Source of the DNA: Streptomyces sp. 3214.6
GTDB lineage: Bacteria > Actinomycetota > Actinomycetes > Streptomycetales > Streptomycetaceae
Reading direction: 5' to 3'
DNA: 64,000 bases
NCBI RefSeq assembly: GCF_900129855.1
Contig: NZ_LT670819.1
Location: 7,440,001-7,504,000 of the forward strand
Positions 54,253 through 62,927 of the stretch are shown piece after piece; positions within the stretch are counted from its first letter, which is position 1; the number at the start of each line of letters is the position of its first letter. Both the position numbers and the translations under genes were made by a program. The notes below the pieces were generated by a model. That model saw only the letters and a program-made list of their open reading frames with translations, searched no databases and was not told where the DNA came from.

Positions 54253-56289
54253 ATGACGGCCGAGCTGGTGCGGGGGCAGAACCACCCGCTCTCCCAGGTC
54301 CGGCTCGAGATCCGGGTCTCGGCCGGCCGGCCGGTCGTGGCGGCTGCCACGCTCGGCGACGAGAACGGCAGGGTTCACGGCGTCGAATGGGTGGCCCACC
54401 CGGGCGTACCCACGCTGCCCGGCCTGGAGGTCTCCCGGCAGGCGGCCGCCGACCACCGCCTCGCGGTGGACCTGGACGCCATGCCGGCGGCCGTGCACCG
54501 CGTCGCCGTCCTGCTCGCGTTGCCGACCGGCGTCGGCGGGCCGGTCAGCTTCGGCTCCGTCGCGGCCCCCTTCGTCGCGGTCACCGGCCTCGACGGCACG
54601 GAGGTCGCCACCTTCACCCTCACCGGCCTGGACGCGGAGTCGGCGGTCGTCGCGCTGGAGCTGTACCGGAGGCAGGGCGCCTGGAAGGTGCGCGCCGTCG
54701 GCCAGGGCTACGCGGGCGGCCTCGCCGAACTCCTCACCGACCAGGGCCTGCCACAGGCGCAGCGGCTCGCGGCCGGTATCAACGACGCCGTCGCCCAGGG
54801 CCTGGCCCGCTCGGTGTCGGCCCCGCCGCGGACGGCCGACGGCGACCGCTCCCGGCAGGCCGCCGCCTCCGCGCTCGGCCCCGACCAGAGCGGCTCGCCG
54901 TACGGCGCTCAGGACACCCAGGGCGCCCAGAGCACCCAGGGCGCCACCGGCCCGTACGGTCCGGCCCAGGACCCGCAGGGTCCCTCGGGCCCGGGCCACC
55001 CGGCGGGGACCCCGCCGATGGACCCCGCGGCCACCCAGCCGACGCCGTCGGTGGCGCCGGCCGGCGGCGGTCCGATCGACTACAGCCACCCGCGCCGGCA
55101 GAACGCGGCGCCGCCCCCGCCTCCGCCCACCGCGCCCCCGGCCCAGCCGGGACAGGCCGCCCGGCCCGTCGCGGGTGACGCGACCGGCTGGTCCATGGAG
55201 GAGCGGCTCTACAACCAGGTCTGGGGCATGTTCGAGGACCTGGCCCGCACGATGGCCGCCTACCGCAGCGCCGTCGACTTCGCCGACGCACGAATGGAGA
55301 AGGAGCTCGACCAGGTCCTGTCCGACCCGCGCAGCAGGATCGGCGGCCAGGGCGACGCCGCCCGCGAGGCGGCGCAGGCCAGGTACGCCCAGCTCGTCGG
55401 CCAGGCCCGGGAGGCCCTGGAGCGGGATCTCGTCCAGCTCGGCGCCGAGGCAGACGTCGTCGAACCGGCGCTGCCCGCCGCGTACGCGCGCTGGGACAAC
55501 CCCGTCTGGCAGGCCTACCGGGTGCCCATGGAGATGCCCATGGCACTGCGCCTGGGCGACCTCCAGCTGCCCGAGAGTGACCCGCTGCGCATTCCCATGC
55601 TGGTGCGGCTCCCGCTGGAGCGCGGCCTGTGGATCGACAGCGGGGCGTCGGCCTTGTCCGACGGGGGGTTCGCCGACTCCCACGAACTGCGGCGCCTCGC
55701 CATGGAGTCGGCCGTGGCGCACACCGCCCGGCTGCTGGCGGCGCACCCGGCGGGCGAGTTCAGCGTGCACGTGATCGACCCGGCCGGTTCGGGCGCCCGG
55801 GAACTGGCGCCGCTGGTGCACAGCGGGGTGCTCGCGGAGCCGCCCGCGGCGGGCGCGGCAGGCGTCGCGGCGGTCCTGGGCCGGCTCACCGAGCGTGTCG
55901 ACCTGGTGCAGATGGCGGTGCGCGCCGGTGCGGCCGACTCGCTTCCGCCCGGGTTCGACACCGCCCAGCAGCTCCTGGTCGTCAACGACTTCCCGCACGG
56001 CTTCGACGACCGCGCCGTGAACCAGCTGCGCTACCTCGCGGACGAGGGGCCCGCCGTCGGCGTCCATCTGATGATGGTCGCCGACCGGGAGGACGCCGAC
56101 GGTTACGGTCCGTTGCTGGACCCGCTGTGGCGTGGGCTGCTGCGGCTGACGCCCGTGCCCGACGACCACCTCGCCGATCCCTGGGTGGGGCATGCCTGGA
56201 CGTATGAACCGGCTCTCGTGCCGCCCGGCAGCCAGGTGCTCCAGCAGGTTCTCGGCCAGGTGGCGGCGGCTCGTACCAAGTACTCGTAA
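54253..56289 (+). CDS. TerD-domain protein fused to an FtsK-like pseudo-ATPase
   Basis: A 678-aa protein. Residues about 1-165 resemble a divergent TerD domain (RGQNHPLSQVRLEIRVSAGR, VATFTLTGLDAESAVVALEL). A Gln/Pro/Gly linker (about 190-305) follows. The C-terminal 350 residues have a helical segment (WSMEERLYNQVWGMFEDLAR) and an FtsK/HerA-like region: PMLVRLPLERGLWIDSG, then LLVVNDFPHGFDD, then HLMMVADREDADGYG. The Walker B-like LLVVND is visible but no GxxGxGKT Walker A, so it is probably inactive as an ATPase. ATG with GGGGGACGACAGGCG upstream. Confidence 0.75.
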   Translation: MTAELVRGQNHPLSQVRLEIRVSAGRPVVAAATLGDENGRVHGVEWVAHPGVPTLPGLEVSRQAAADHRLAVDLDAMPAAVHRVAVLLALPTGVGGPVSFGSVAAPFVAVTGLDGTEVATFTLTGLDAESAVVALELYRRQGAWKVRAVGQGYAGGLAELLTDQGLPQAQRLAAGINDAVAQGLARSVSAPPRTADGDRSRQAAASALGPDQSGSPYGAQDTQGAQSTQGATGPYGPAQDPQGPSGPGHPAGTPPMDPAATQPTPSVAPAGGGPIDYSHPRRQNAAPPPPPPTAPPAQPGQAARPVAGDATGWSMEERLYNQVWGMFEDLARTMAAYRSAVDFADARMEKELDQVLSDPRSRIGGQGDAAREAAQARYAQLVGQAREALERDLVQLGAEADVVEPALPAAYARWDNPVWQAYRVPMEMPMALRLGDLQLPESDPLRIPMLVRLPLERGLWIDSGASALSDGGFADSHELRRLAMESAVAHTARLLAAHPAGEFSVHVIDPAGSGARELAPLVHSGVLAEPPAAGAAGVAAVLGRLTERVDLVQMAVRAGAADSLPPGFDTAQQLLVVNDFPHGFDDRAVNQLRYLADEGPAVGVHLMMVADREDADGYGPLLDPLWRGLLRLTPVPDDHLADPWVGHAWTYEPALVPPGSQVLQQVLGQVAAARTKYS

Positions 56290-56331
56290 AGAGCTCCCAC
56301 CTGGGGACTTGGCATTTCTTTTGCCAATCGC

Positions 56332-56361
56332 TTTACCTTTTCTTGGTGGTTAAGGTACTGT
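56332..56361 (+). promoter_or_regulatory. terC promoter
   Basis: TTTACC (56332-56337) and TACTGT (56356-56361) have an 18-nt spacer. Predicted initiation near 56367 places the riboswitch at the 5' end of the transcript. Just upstream, TTGGCA-N7-TGCCAA (56309-56327) may end the TerD-fusion transcript. Confidence 0.55.
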
Positions 56362-56369
56362 TTTCCCTA

Positions 56370-56512
56370 CGGAGGGGAGTACTCCCTGCTGCGGCGTACC
56401 CGTCAATACGGATCAGGCCTGATCCCGGGGCGTCGGCCCGTCCTCGGGTGGAAGAGACCTCCGGCAGCGCGACGACGCTGATCACCTGCCGTTACGTACT
56501 GCCGGAGGCGCA
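56370..56512 (+). promoter_or_regulatory. yybP-ykoY manganese riboswitch controlling terC translation
   Basis: The aptamer motifs appear in order: AGGGGAGTA (56373-56381), CGTCAATAC (56401-56409) and GAAGAGACCT (56451-56460). The closing stem P1 is CGGAGG (56370-56375) with CCTCCG (56458-56463). The P1 3' strand CCTCCGGCAG (56458-56467) is also a perfect complement of CTGCCGGAGG (56499-56508), which contains the terC Shine-Dalgarno. Ligand-bound aptamer should therefore free the ribosome site. This family binds Mn2+ and commonly precedes TerC and other Mn2+ exporters. Confidence 0.8.
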
Positions 56513-57514
56513 GTGGATGTTTCCCTGACCCTGTGGGTCCTGACCATCGTGGGCCTGGCGGCCCTCATCGCGGTCGACTTCTTCATCGGCCGCAAACCGC
56601 ACGACGTGTCGATCAAGGAAGCGGGGATCTGGACAGTCGTCTGGATCGCCCTGGCCGGGCTCTTCGGGCTCGGACTGCTGGTCTTCGGCGGCGGCGAGCC
56701 CGCCGGCGAGTTCTTCGCGGGCTTCATCACCGAGAAGTCGCTGAGCGTCGACAACCTCTTCGTCTTCGTCCTGATCATGGCGAAGTTCGCGGTCCCCTCG
56801 CAGTACCAGCAGCGGGTCCTGCTCGTCGGCGTCCTCATAGCCCTGGTACTGCGGGCGATCTTCATCGCCGCGGGCGCGGCCATCCTCGCCAGCTTCGCGT
56901 GGGTGTTCTACATCTTCGGCGCCTTCCTCATCTGGACCGCCTGGAAGCTCATCCAGGAGGCCCGCACCGACGAGGAGGACGAGGAGTTCGAGGAGAACAA
57001 GCTGCTCAAGGCCGCCGAGCGCCGCTTCGGCGTCGCCGACCGCTACCACGGCACGAAGCTGTGGATCGAGCAGAACGGCAAGCGGGTCATGACCCCGATG
57101 CTGGTCGTGATGCTCGCCATCGGTACCACCGACGTGCTCTTCGCGCTCGACTCCATCCCGGCGATCTTCGGCCTGACGCAGGACCCGTACATCGTGTTCA
57201 CTGCCAACGCGTTCGCGCTGATGGGTCTTCGGCAGCTGTACTTCCTCATCGGCGGCCTGCTGAAGAAGCTGGTCCACCTCAGCTACGGCCTGTCGGTCAT
57301 CCTCGGCTTCATCGGCGTGAAGCTGGTGCTGCACGCGCTGCACGAGTCCGGGGTCCACGTCCCGGAGATCAGCATCCCGGTCTCGCTCGGCGTCATCTGC
57401 TCCGTCCTGATCATCACCACGATCACCAGCCTGCGCGCCTCGAAGAAGCAGGCGGCGGCCGAGGCGGCGCAGACGGCGAGCGAAGGCGCTCCGAAGGACA
57501 GCATCGGCGCCTGA
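56513..57514 (+). CDS. terC: TerC/Alx family membrane protein, probable manganese exporter
   Basis: A 333-aa TerC-family protein with about nine membrane helices. Conserved acidic motifs are present: FFAGFITEKSLSVDNLFVFV and MLAIGTTDVLFALDSIPAIF, the two repeats that hold the metal-coordinating Asp residues. A charged loop (RTDEEDEEFEENKLL) lies between. Members such as Alx export Mn2+. The GTG 56513 start has GGAGG 4 nt upstream inside the riboswitch; ATG 56517 is out of frame. It follows the TerD genes. Confidence 0.93.
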   Translation: MDVSLTLWVLTIVGLAALIAVDFFIGRKPHDVSIKEAGIWTVVWIALAGLFGLGLLVFGGGEPAGEFFAGFITEKSLSVDNLFVFVLIMAKFAVPSQYQQRVLLVGVLIALVLRAIFIAAGAAILASFAWVFYIFGAFLIWTAWKLIQEARTDEEDEEFEENKLLKAAERRFGVADRYHGTKLWIEQNGKRVMTPMLVVMLAIGTTDVLFALDSIPAIFGLTQDPYIVFTANAFALMGLRQLYFLIGGLLKKLVHLSYGLSVILGFIGVKLVLHALHESGVHVPEISIPVSLGVICSVLIITTITSLRASKKQAAAEAAQTASEGAPKDSIGA

Positions 57515-57541
57515 CCACGCACGACGTAGGAACAACCACCC

Positions 57542-57582
57542 CCGGGAGCGGTGCGCGGCGAATTGCCGACCACCGCTCCCGG
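57542..57582 (+). terminator. terC terminator
   Basis: CCGGGAGCGGTG (57542-57553) pairs with CACCGCTCCCGG (57571-57582), a perfect 12-bp stem, 27 nt past the stop. The loop can add a small CGGC-type pairing. Confidence 0.78.
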
Positions 57583-57640
57583 TGCTTCCTTGGGAACTGG
57601 GCGTTTCCAACGGGGGACGCCCGATCCGGGTGGAGGCACC

Positions 57641-57955
57641 ATGAGCGCACCGCAGCGGTTCGTCCAGATCATCGACTTCGAGACCGACCGCATCGACGAG
57701 ATGCGGGCACTGGCCGAGGAAGGGGACCAACGCCTCACGGGTCGGCCCGACGGCCCGGCCCGCCGCCTCGTCCTCAAGGACAGGAACCGGCCCAACCGCT
57801 ACCTCGCGGTGATCGAGTTCGACTCCTACGAGGAGGCCATGCGCAACAGCGAAGACCCGGCCACGGGCAAGTTCGCGGAGCAGATGGCCGCGCTGTGCAC
57901 CCGGCCCCCGTCCTTCACCGACTGCGACGTCCAGGACACCACCGAGCTCGGGTAA
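57641..57955 (+). CDS. Small dimeric-barrel-like hypothetical protein
   Basis: A 104-aa protein (MSAPQRFVQIIDFETDRIDE). The alternating beta/alpha pattern with RRLVLKDRNRPNRYLAVIEF and DSYEEAMRNSEDPATGKFAE resembles the dimeric alpha-beta barrel (ABM-like) fold, as in related actinobacterial hypotheticals. Function is unknown. GGAGG precedes the ATG, and an 11-bp hairpin follows. Confidence 0.78.
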   Translation: MSAPQRFVQIIDFETDRIDEMRALAEEGDQRLTGRPDGPARRLVLKDRNRPNRYLAVIEFDSYEEAMRNSEDPATGKFAEQMAALCTRPPSFTDCDVQDTTELG

Positions 57956-57978
57956 CGGCCGCCGCACGGATCGCAGGG

Positions 57979-58011
57979 GCCGTACGGGCCGGAATGCGAA
58001 GCCCGTACGGC
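57979..58011. terminator. Hairpin after the small barrel gene
   Basis: GCCGTACGGGC and GCCCGTACGGC form a perfect 11-bp stem with an 11-nt loop, 23 nt after the stop and 17 nt before the next start. Confidence 0.7.
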
Positions 58012-58028
58012 TCTGCCACGATCGCTGC

Positions 58029-59129
58029 ATGATCGCTCGGCTCAGGTCGGTCACGACCCGGTGGACGTCCCTCGTGCCGGCGCTGGCGGTCGTCCTGCTC
58101 GCCCTGACCTGGGGGCGCGACCTGCCCGGCGCAATCGTCGCAGTCGTGACGCTGGTTCTCGCCGGTGCCGTACTGGCCGCCGTGCACCACGCGGAGGTCG
58201 TCGCCCACCGGGTCGGCGAACCCTTCGGCTCCCTCGTCCTCGCGGTCGCCGTGACGATCATCGAGGTCGCCCTGATCGTCACGCTGATGGTGGACGGCGG
58301 CGACAAGAGCGCGACGCTGGCCAGGGACACCGTCTTCGCGGCCGTGATGATCACCTGCAACGGCATCGTCGGCCTGTGCCTCCTGGTCGCCTCCCTGCGC
58401 CACGGCACGGCGATCTTCAACCCGGAGGGCACGGGCGCCGCCCTGGCGACCGTGGCGACCCTGGCCACGCTCAGCCTCGTCCTGCCGACGTTCACCACCA
58501 GCAGACCGGGCCCGGAGTTCTCCGGCGTCCAGCTCACCTTCGCCGCACTGTCCTCGCTGATCCTCTACGGCCTGTTCGTGGCGACGCAGACCGTCCGGCA
58601 CCGCGACTACTTCCTGCCGGTCACCCGGCAGGGAGACGTGATCACCGCGGACGACCACGCCGGTGCCCCGACCTCCAGGGCCGCCCTGATCAGCCTCGGC
58701 CTCCTTGGCCTCGCCCTGATCGGCGTGGTGGGCCTCGCCAAAGGCGTCTCGCCCACCATCGAGTCCGGAGTGGAAGCCGCCGGCCTCCACCACGCAGTCG
58801 TCGGTGTGATCATCGCCCTGCTCGTGCTGCTCCCCGAGACCATCGCGGCCCTGCGCTCCGCCCGCCGCGACCGCGTGCAGACCAGCCTCAATCTCGCGCT
58901 CGGCTCCGCGATGGCCAGCATCGGCCTCACCGTGCCCGCGGTCGCCCTGGCCTCGGTCTGGCTCTCCGGCCCGCTCGTCCTCGGCCTCGGCTCCACCCAC
59001 ATGGTGCTGCTCGCGCTGACCGTCGTGGTCAGCTCGCTGACGGTGGTCCCGGGGCGGGCCACGCCGCTGCAGGGCGGTGTCCACCTCGTGCTGTTCGCGG
59101 CGTACCTGGAGCTGGCGATCAATCCGTGA
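58029..59129 (+). CDS. Calcium/proton antiporter, ChaA-like
   Basis: A 366-aa cation/proton antiporter of the CaCA superfamily with about 11 helices. The two alpha repeats are recognisable: EPFGSLVLAVAVTIIEVALI and LNLALGSAMASIGLTVPAVA, each with the acidic or polar residues that bind cation. VLLPETIAALRSARRDRVQT joins them. E. coli ChaA moves Ca2+ and Na+/K+ out in exchange for H+. The ATG lies close behind a hairpin. Its 3' end overlaps the convergent MFS gene by 11 bp. Confidence 0.88.
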   Translation: MIARLRSVTTRWTSLVPALAVVLLALTWGRDLPGAIVAVVTLVLAGAVLAAVHHAEVVAHRVGEPFGSLVLAVAVTIIEVALIVTLMVDGGDKSATLARDTVFAAVMITCNGIVGLCLLVASLRHGTAIFNPEGTGAALATVATLATLSLVLPTFTTSRPGPEFSGVQLTFAALSSLILYGLFVATQTVRHRDYFLPVTRQGDVITADDHAGAPTSRAALISLGLLGLALIGVVGLAKGVSPTIESGVEAAGLHHAVVGVIIALLVLLPETIAALRSARRDRVQTSLNLALGSAMASIGLTVPAVALASVWLSGPLVLGLGSTHMVLLALTVVVSSLTVVPGRATPLQGGVHLVLFAAYLELAINP

Positions 59130-60423
59130 CCGGCGCGGCGACGGCCGCCGGCACCGGCCGCGTCTCCGGCAGCAGGGCGAAACAGCCCAGGCTGAGCAGG
59201 GCGATCCCCGTCAGATACGCGCCCACACCCCACGGGACACGCCCCGAGTGCTCCGCGAGCGCCGTCGCCATGATCGGGGTGAGCGCGCCCCCGAGGACCC
59301 CGCCGAGGTTGTAGCCGACCGCCGCACCGGTGCAGCGCACACGCGGCGCGTACAGCTCCGGCAGATACGCCGCGATCACCGCGAACATCGTCACGAACGC
59401 GACCAGCGCCCCCAGGAAACCGAGGAACATCGGCAACGGCTCGCCGGTCGCGAGGAGCGCGACCATCGGGAACATCCACAGCGCGGCCGCAGCGCATCCG
59501 GCGAGGCACAACGGCCGTCGGCCGAGTCGGTCACCGAGCATCGCCATCACCGGCGTCAGCGCGCCCTTCACCACCACGGCGGCCATGATGCAGGTCAGCA
59601 TGACGGTACGGCTCACCCCGAGCCGCTCCGTCGCGTACGCCAGCGACCAGGTCGTCACGGCGTAGAAGATCGCGTACCCGGCGGCGAGCGCGCCGGCGGT
59701 CAGCAGCACGAGCCGCCAGTGGTCGCGCACGACCTCGGCGAGCGGCACGCGCGCGTGGTCGTCGAGCTCCAGGAACCGCGGGCTCTCGGGCAGCGACGAC
59801 CTGAGCCACAGCCCGAGCACGGCCAACGCGCCGGCCGCCCAGAACGGCACCCGCCACCCCCACTGCGCGAACTGCGCCTCGGACAGCGTCGCCGACAGGG
59901 CCAGGACCACCCCGTTGGCGAGTACGAAACCCACCGCGGGCCCGACCTGAGGGAAGCTCGACCACAGCGCGCGCCGCTCGGCGGGCGCGTGCTCCACGGC
60001 CAGCAGCACCGCGCCGCCCCACTCCCCGCCGAGCCCCAGCCCCTGCAGGAAGCGCAGCACGAGCAGCAGCAGGGGAGCGGCCACCCCGACCGTGTCGTAC
60101 GTCGGCACACAGCCCACCGCGACCGTCGAGGCGCCGGTCAGCAGCAGGGAGACGACGAGGACCGGCCGGCGTCCGTGCCGGTCGCCGACATGCCCGAACA
60201 GCACCGATCCCAGTGGCCGGGCCACGAACCCCACGCCGAACGTCGCGAACGCGGCCAGCGTCCCCGCCAGCGGCGAGAACGTGGGGAAGAACAGCGGTCC
60301 CAGGACCAGCGCGGCCGCGGTCCCGTAGACGAAGAAGTCGTAGAACTCGATGGCCGTCCCGGCGAGCGAGGCGGCCGCGAGCCGCGGCATGGAAGGCGTC
60401 TTCACGGTGCGTACGTCGTGCAT
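59119..60423 (-). CDS. MFS transporter of the metabolite:H+ symporter type
   Basis: A 434-aa MFS protein of the MHS (ShiA/ProP-like) subgroup. Signatures are AASLAGTAIEFYDFFVYGTA, FGVGFVARPLGSVLFGHVGD, RHGRRPVLVVSLLLTGAST and LRFLQGLGLGGEWGGAVLLA. It probably imports a small organic acid or osmolyte with protons. The ATG at 60423 has no obvious Shine-Dalgarno; an internal GTG (VKTPSMPRL) is possible. Confidence 0.9.
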   Translation of the reverse strand: MHDVRTVKTPSMPRLAAASLAGTAIEFYDFFVYGTAAALVLGPLFFPTFSPLAGTLAAFATFGVGFVARPLGSVLFGHVGDRHGRRPVLVVSLLLTGASTVAVGCVPTYDTVGVAAPLLLLVLRFLQGLGLGGEWGGAVLLAVEHAPAERRALWSSFPQVGPAVGFVLANGVVLALSATLSEAQFAQWGWRVPFWAAGALAVLGLWLRSSLPESPRFLELDDHARVPLAEVVRDHWRLVLLTAGALAAGYAIFYAVTTWSLAYATERLGVSRTVMLTCIMAAVVVKGALTPVMAMLGDRLGRRPLCLAGCAAAALWMFPMVALLATGEPLPMFLGFLGALVAFVTMFAVIAAYLPELYAPRVRCTGAAVGYNLGGVLGGALTPIMATALAEHSGRVPWGVGAYLTGIALLSLGCFALLPETRPVPAAVAAPVTD

Positions 60424-60485
60424 GCCGCGTCAACTACCCACGGTGACCGTCGGTTACGGGGGCGTACGGGAGTGGTCGGCTCTGG

Positions 60486-61526
60486 TCAGTACGTGACGGT
60501 GATGCGCCGGGCGGGTCCGTCGACGCGTACGAGGCCGCCGTAGGGGATGACGAGCTGGGGGTCGGTGTGGCCGAAGTCCACGTCGAAGACGATCATGGTG
60601 TCGGGAGCGTAGGCCCGCATCGCGCGCAGGACGGCCTCGCGCTGCTCGGCTGCGTAACGAGCGGCCTCCTGTGGGCTGTTGGGCTGCTGGAAGGACCAGG
60701 TCTTCGCCCGGCCCATCAGCAGCGCGGAGAAGCGCCGCAGCAGCCCGCGCTCGCCCATGTTCCGCAGGGTGTAGAAGACCTCCGTGGCGCTCGGCATGTC
60801 CTCGGAGGTCTCCAGGAGCAGCACCCCGCCGTCGTACTCGGAGAGGTCGCGTGCGATCTCCCGGTCGGCCATCAGCAGCCAGCCGACGATCTCCAGACAG
60901 CCGCCCCAACTGCGGCCCTCCACCACCCGGTCGGTGTTCTCCCAGGTCCATCCGTCGCCGGGCCGGGTCGCAGGCTCCGCGTCGAAGGTGGCCGGGTCGG
61001 CCCAGTCGCCGTTGACGTCGTTCCAGCGCTCGGCGGCCGCGAGTTCGTACTCGCCCGAGGTGAACAGCGCGGCCCGCAGGGAGTCGGCGGTCTGCAGGTG
61101 CATGGCACCGGGGCGGCCCAGCTCGCACATCACGGTCGCGCCGTGGTAGCCGACGATTCCGGTGTTGCGCAGGAAGGCGAGCAGGTTGGTGTTGTCGCTC
61201 ATCCCGAAGAACGGCTTCGGGTTCGCGCGGATCAACTCCCGGTCGAGGAGCGGCAGCACGGTGATCTGGTCGTCGCCGCCGATCGACGCCATGACCGCCT
61301 TGATGTCCGGATCGGCGAACGCGGCGTGGATGTCGTCGGCACGCTCCTGCGGTGTCGAGCCCATGGTGCGGGTGGCGGGGTACTCGACCGGTTCGAGCTC
61401 GTAGTCCTTGCGCAGCCGCTCCAGGCCCAGTTCGAAGGGGCGCGGGAAGAGGCCGGGCAGGCCGGCGCCGGGTGAGACGACGGCTATGCGGTCGCCGGGG
61501 GAGGGCTTGGGCGGATACGAGATCAT
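60486..61526 (-). CDS. S66 family LD-carboxypeptidase / MccF-like peptidase
   Basis: A 346-aa serine peptidase of family S66. The nucleophile is in NPKPFFGMSDNTNLLAFLRN and the Glu/His partners are in VLLLETSEDMPSA and VDFGHTDPQLVIPYGG. Sequence style is closer to MccF-type enzymes, which cleave microcin C-like aminoacyl-nucleotides, than to LdcA; either recycling of peptidoglycan or self-protection is possible. No Shine-Dalgarno precedes ATG 61526; TATTCT 7 nt upstream suggests a leaderless transcript. Confidence 0.87.
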   Translation of the reverse strand: MISYPPKPSPGDRIAVVSPGAGLPGLFPRPFELGLERLRKDYELEPVEYPATRTMGSTPQERADDIHAAFADPDIKAVMASIGGDDQITVLPLLDRELIRANPKPFFGMSDNTNLLAFLRNTGIVGYHGATVMCELGRPGAMHLQTADSLRAALFTSGEYELAAAERWNDVNGDWADPATFDAEPATRPGDGWTWENTDRVVEGRSWGGCLEIVGWLLMADREIARDLSEYDGGVLLLETSEDMPSATEVFYTLRNMGERGLLRRFSALLMGRAKTWSFQQPNSPQEAARYAAEQREAVLRAMRAYAPDTMIVFDVDFGHTDPQLVIPYGGLVRVDGPARRITVTY

Positions 61527-61630
61527 GGCCAGGAGAATAGGAGCCGTGGCCCGGTCCACGCATCGTGATAAACCGGGGCCCGAGCAGCGGTCACCTACGG
61601 CCGCCCCACCGCCGAACGACCGGAGGAACC

Positions 61631-62104
61631 GTGCCCCGCACCCTGGCCAACGCCCCGATCATGATCCTGAACGGCCCCAACCTGAACCTCCTGGGCCAGC
61701 GGCAGCCGGAGATCTACGGGTCGGACACACTCGCCGACGTCGAGGCGATGTGCGCGAAGGCGGCGGCCGCGCACGGCGGCACGATCGACTTCCGTCAGTC
61801 CAACCACGAGGGCGAGCTGATCGACTGGATCCACGAGGCGCGGCTCGACCACTGCGGCATCGTGATCAACCCGGGCGCCTACTCGCACACGTCGGTCGCG
61901 ATTCTGGACGCACTCAACACCTGCGACGGTCTGCCCGTGCTGGAGGTCCACATCTCCAACATCCACCGGCGCGAGGCCTTCCGGCACCACTCGTACGTCT
62001 CGCTGCGGGCCGACGGCGTCATCGCGGGGTGCGGTGTGCAGGGGTATGTGTTCGGGGTGGAGCGGGTGGCAGCGCTGGTGGGGGCGGCGCGGGCGGAGGC
62101 GTAA
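61631..62104 (+). CDS. aroQ: Type II 3-dehydroquinate dehydratase
   Basis: A 157-aa type II dehydroquinase of the shikimate pathway, dodecameric in Streptomyces. Motifs are MILNGPNLNLLGQRQPEIYG (catalytic Tyr 29), FRQSNHEGELIDWIHEA, GIVINPGAYSHTSVAILDAL and LEVHISNIHRREAFRHHSYV (catalytic His). The GTG giving VPRTLANAP has GGAGG upstream and matches the known S. coelicolor enzyme from memory. Confidence 0.97.
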   Translation: MPRTLANAPIMILNGPNLNLLGQRQPEIYGSDTLADVEAMCAKAAAAHGGTIDFRQSNHEGELIDWIHEARLDHCGIVINPGAYSHTSVAILDALNTCDGLPVLEVHISNIHRREAFRHHSYVSLRADGVIAGCGVQGYVFGVERVAALVGAARAEA

Positions 62105-62129
62105 GCCCCGACGCCCTGGCGCACGGTCC

Positions 62130-62927
62130 TTACAGGCGCCCCGCCTCCACGATCCGCCGCAGGAAGCGCTGTGTGCGCTCCTGCCGCGGGTCGCCGAAGA
62201 TCTGCTCGGCCGTACCCCGCTCCAGCACGACGCCTCCGTCCAGAAAACAGACCTGGTCGGCGACCTCGCTGGCGAAGCCCATCTCGTGCGTGGCCAGCAC
62301 CATGGTCATGCCGTCGCCCTTCAGGTCGCGGACGACGTTGAGGACCTCGCCGACCAGCTCCGGGTCGAGGGCCGCGGTGATCTCGTCGAGCAGCAGCAGC
62401 CGGGGACGCACGGCCAGGGCACGCACGATCGCCACACGCTGCTGCTGACCGCCGCTGAGCCGGTCGGGGTACTCGCCCGCCTTCCCGGCCAGCCCGAGCC
62501 GCTCCAGGAGCCCCCTGGCGTGTTCCTCGGCCTGCGCGCGGGCGACGCCGTGCACGCGGCGCGGAGCGAGCGTGATGTTCTCCAGCACCGTCATGTGCGG
62601 GAACAGGTTGTACGCCTGGAAGACCACGCCGATCCGGCGCCGCACCGCGTCCTGGTCGACGCGCGGATCGGTGATCTCCTCGCCGTCCAGCCAGATCGCG
62701 CCGTCGTCGATGTCCTCCAGCAGGTTGGCGCAGCGCAGCAGCGTGGACTTGCCGGAGCCGGAGGCGCCGATCAGGGCCGTCACCGTGTGCGGGGCGACCT
62801 CCAGGTCGACGTCCCGCAGGACGACGGAGCCGCCGAAGGTCTTGCGGACGGACTCCATCCGCAGCACCGGAGTCCGCGGTGCCGGGGTGCGCGGCACCGG
62901 GGTGCGCGGCGTCGGAGCGTCGCTCAT
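62130..62927 (-). CDS. Polar amino-acid ABC transporter ATP-binding protein
   Basis: A 265-aa importer ATPase of the GlnQ/HisP kind. Walker A is GASGSGKST, the signature is LSGGQQQRVAIVRAL, Walker B is LLLLDEITAALDPE, and the switch His is in VLATHEMGFA. The N-terminal 20 residues are an RTPVPRTPAPRTP repeat, not usual. GGGAGGA precedes the ATG, which overlaps the permease stop as ATGA. It is the last gene of a three-gene operon. Confidence 0.94.
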   Translation of the reverse strand: MSDAPTPRTPVPRTPAPRTPVLRMESVRKTFGGSVVLRDVDLEVAPHTVTALIGASGSGKSTLLRCANLLEDIDDGAIWLDGEEITDPRVDQDAVRRRIGVVFQAYNLFPHMTVLENITLAPRRVHGVARAQAEEHARGLLERLGLAGKAGEYPDRLSGGQQQRVAIVRALAVRPRLLLLDEITAALDPELVGEVLNVVRDLKGDGMTMVLATHEMGFASEVADQVCFLDGGVVLERGTAEQIFGDPRQERTQRFLRRIVEAGRL

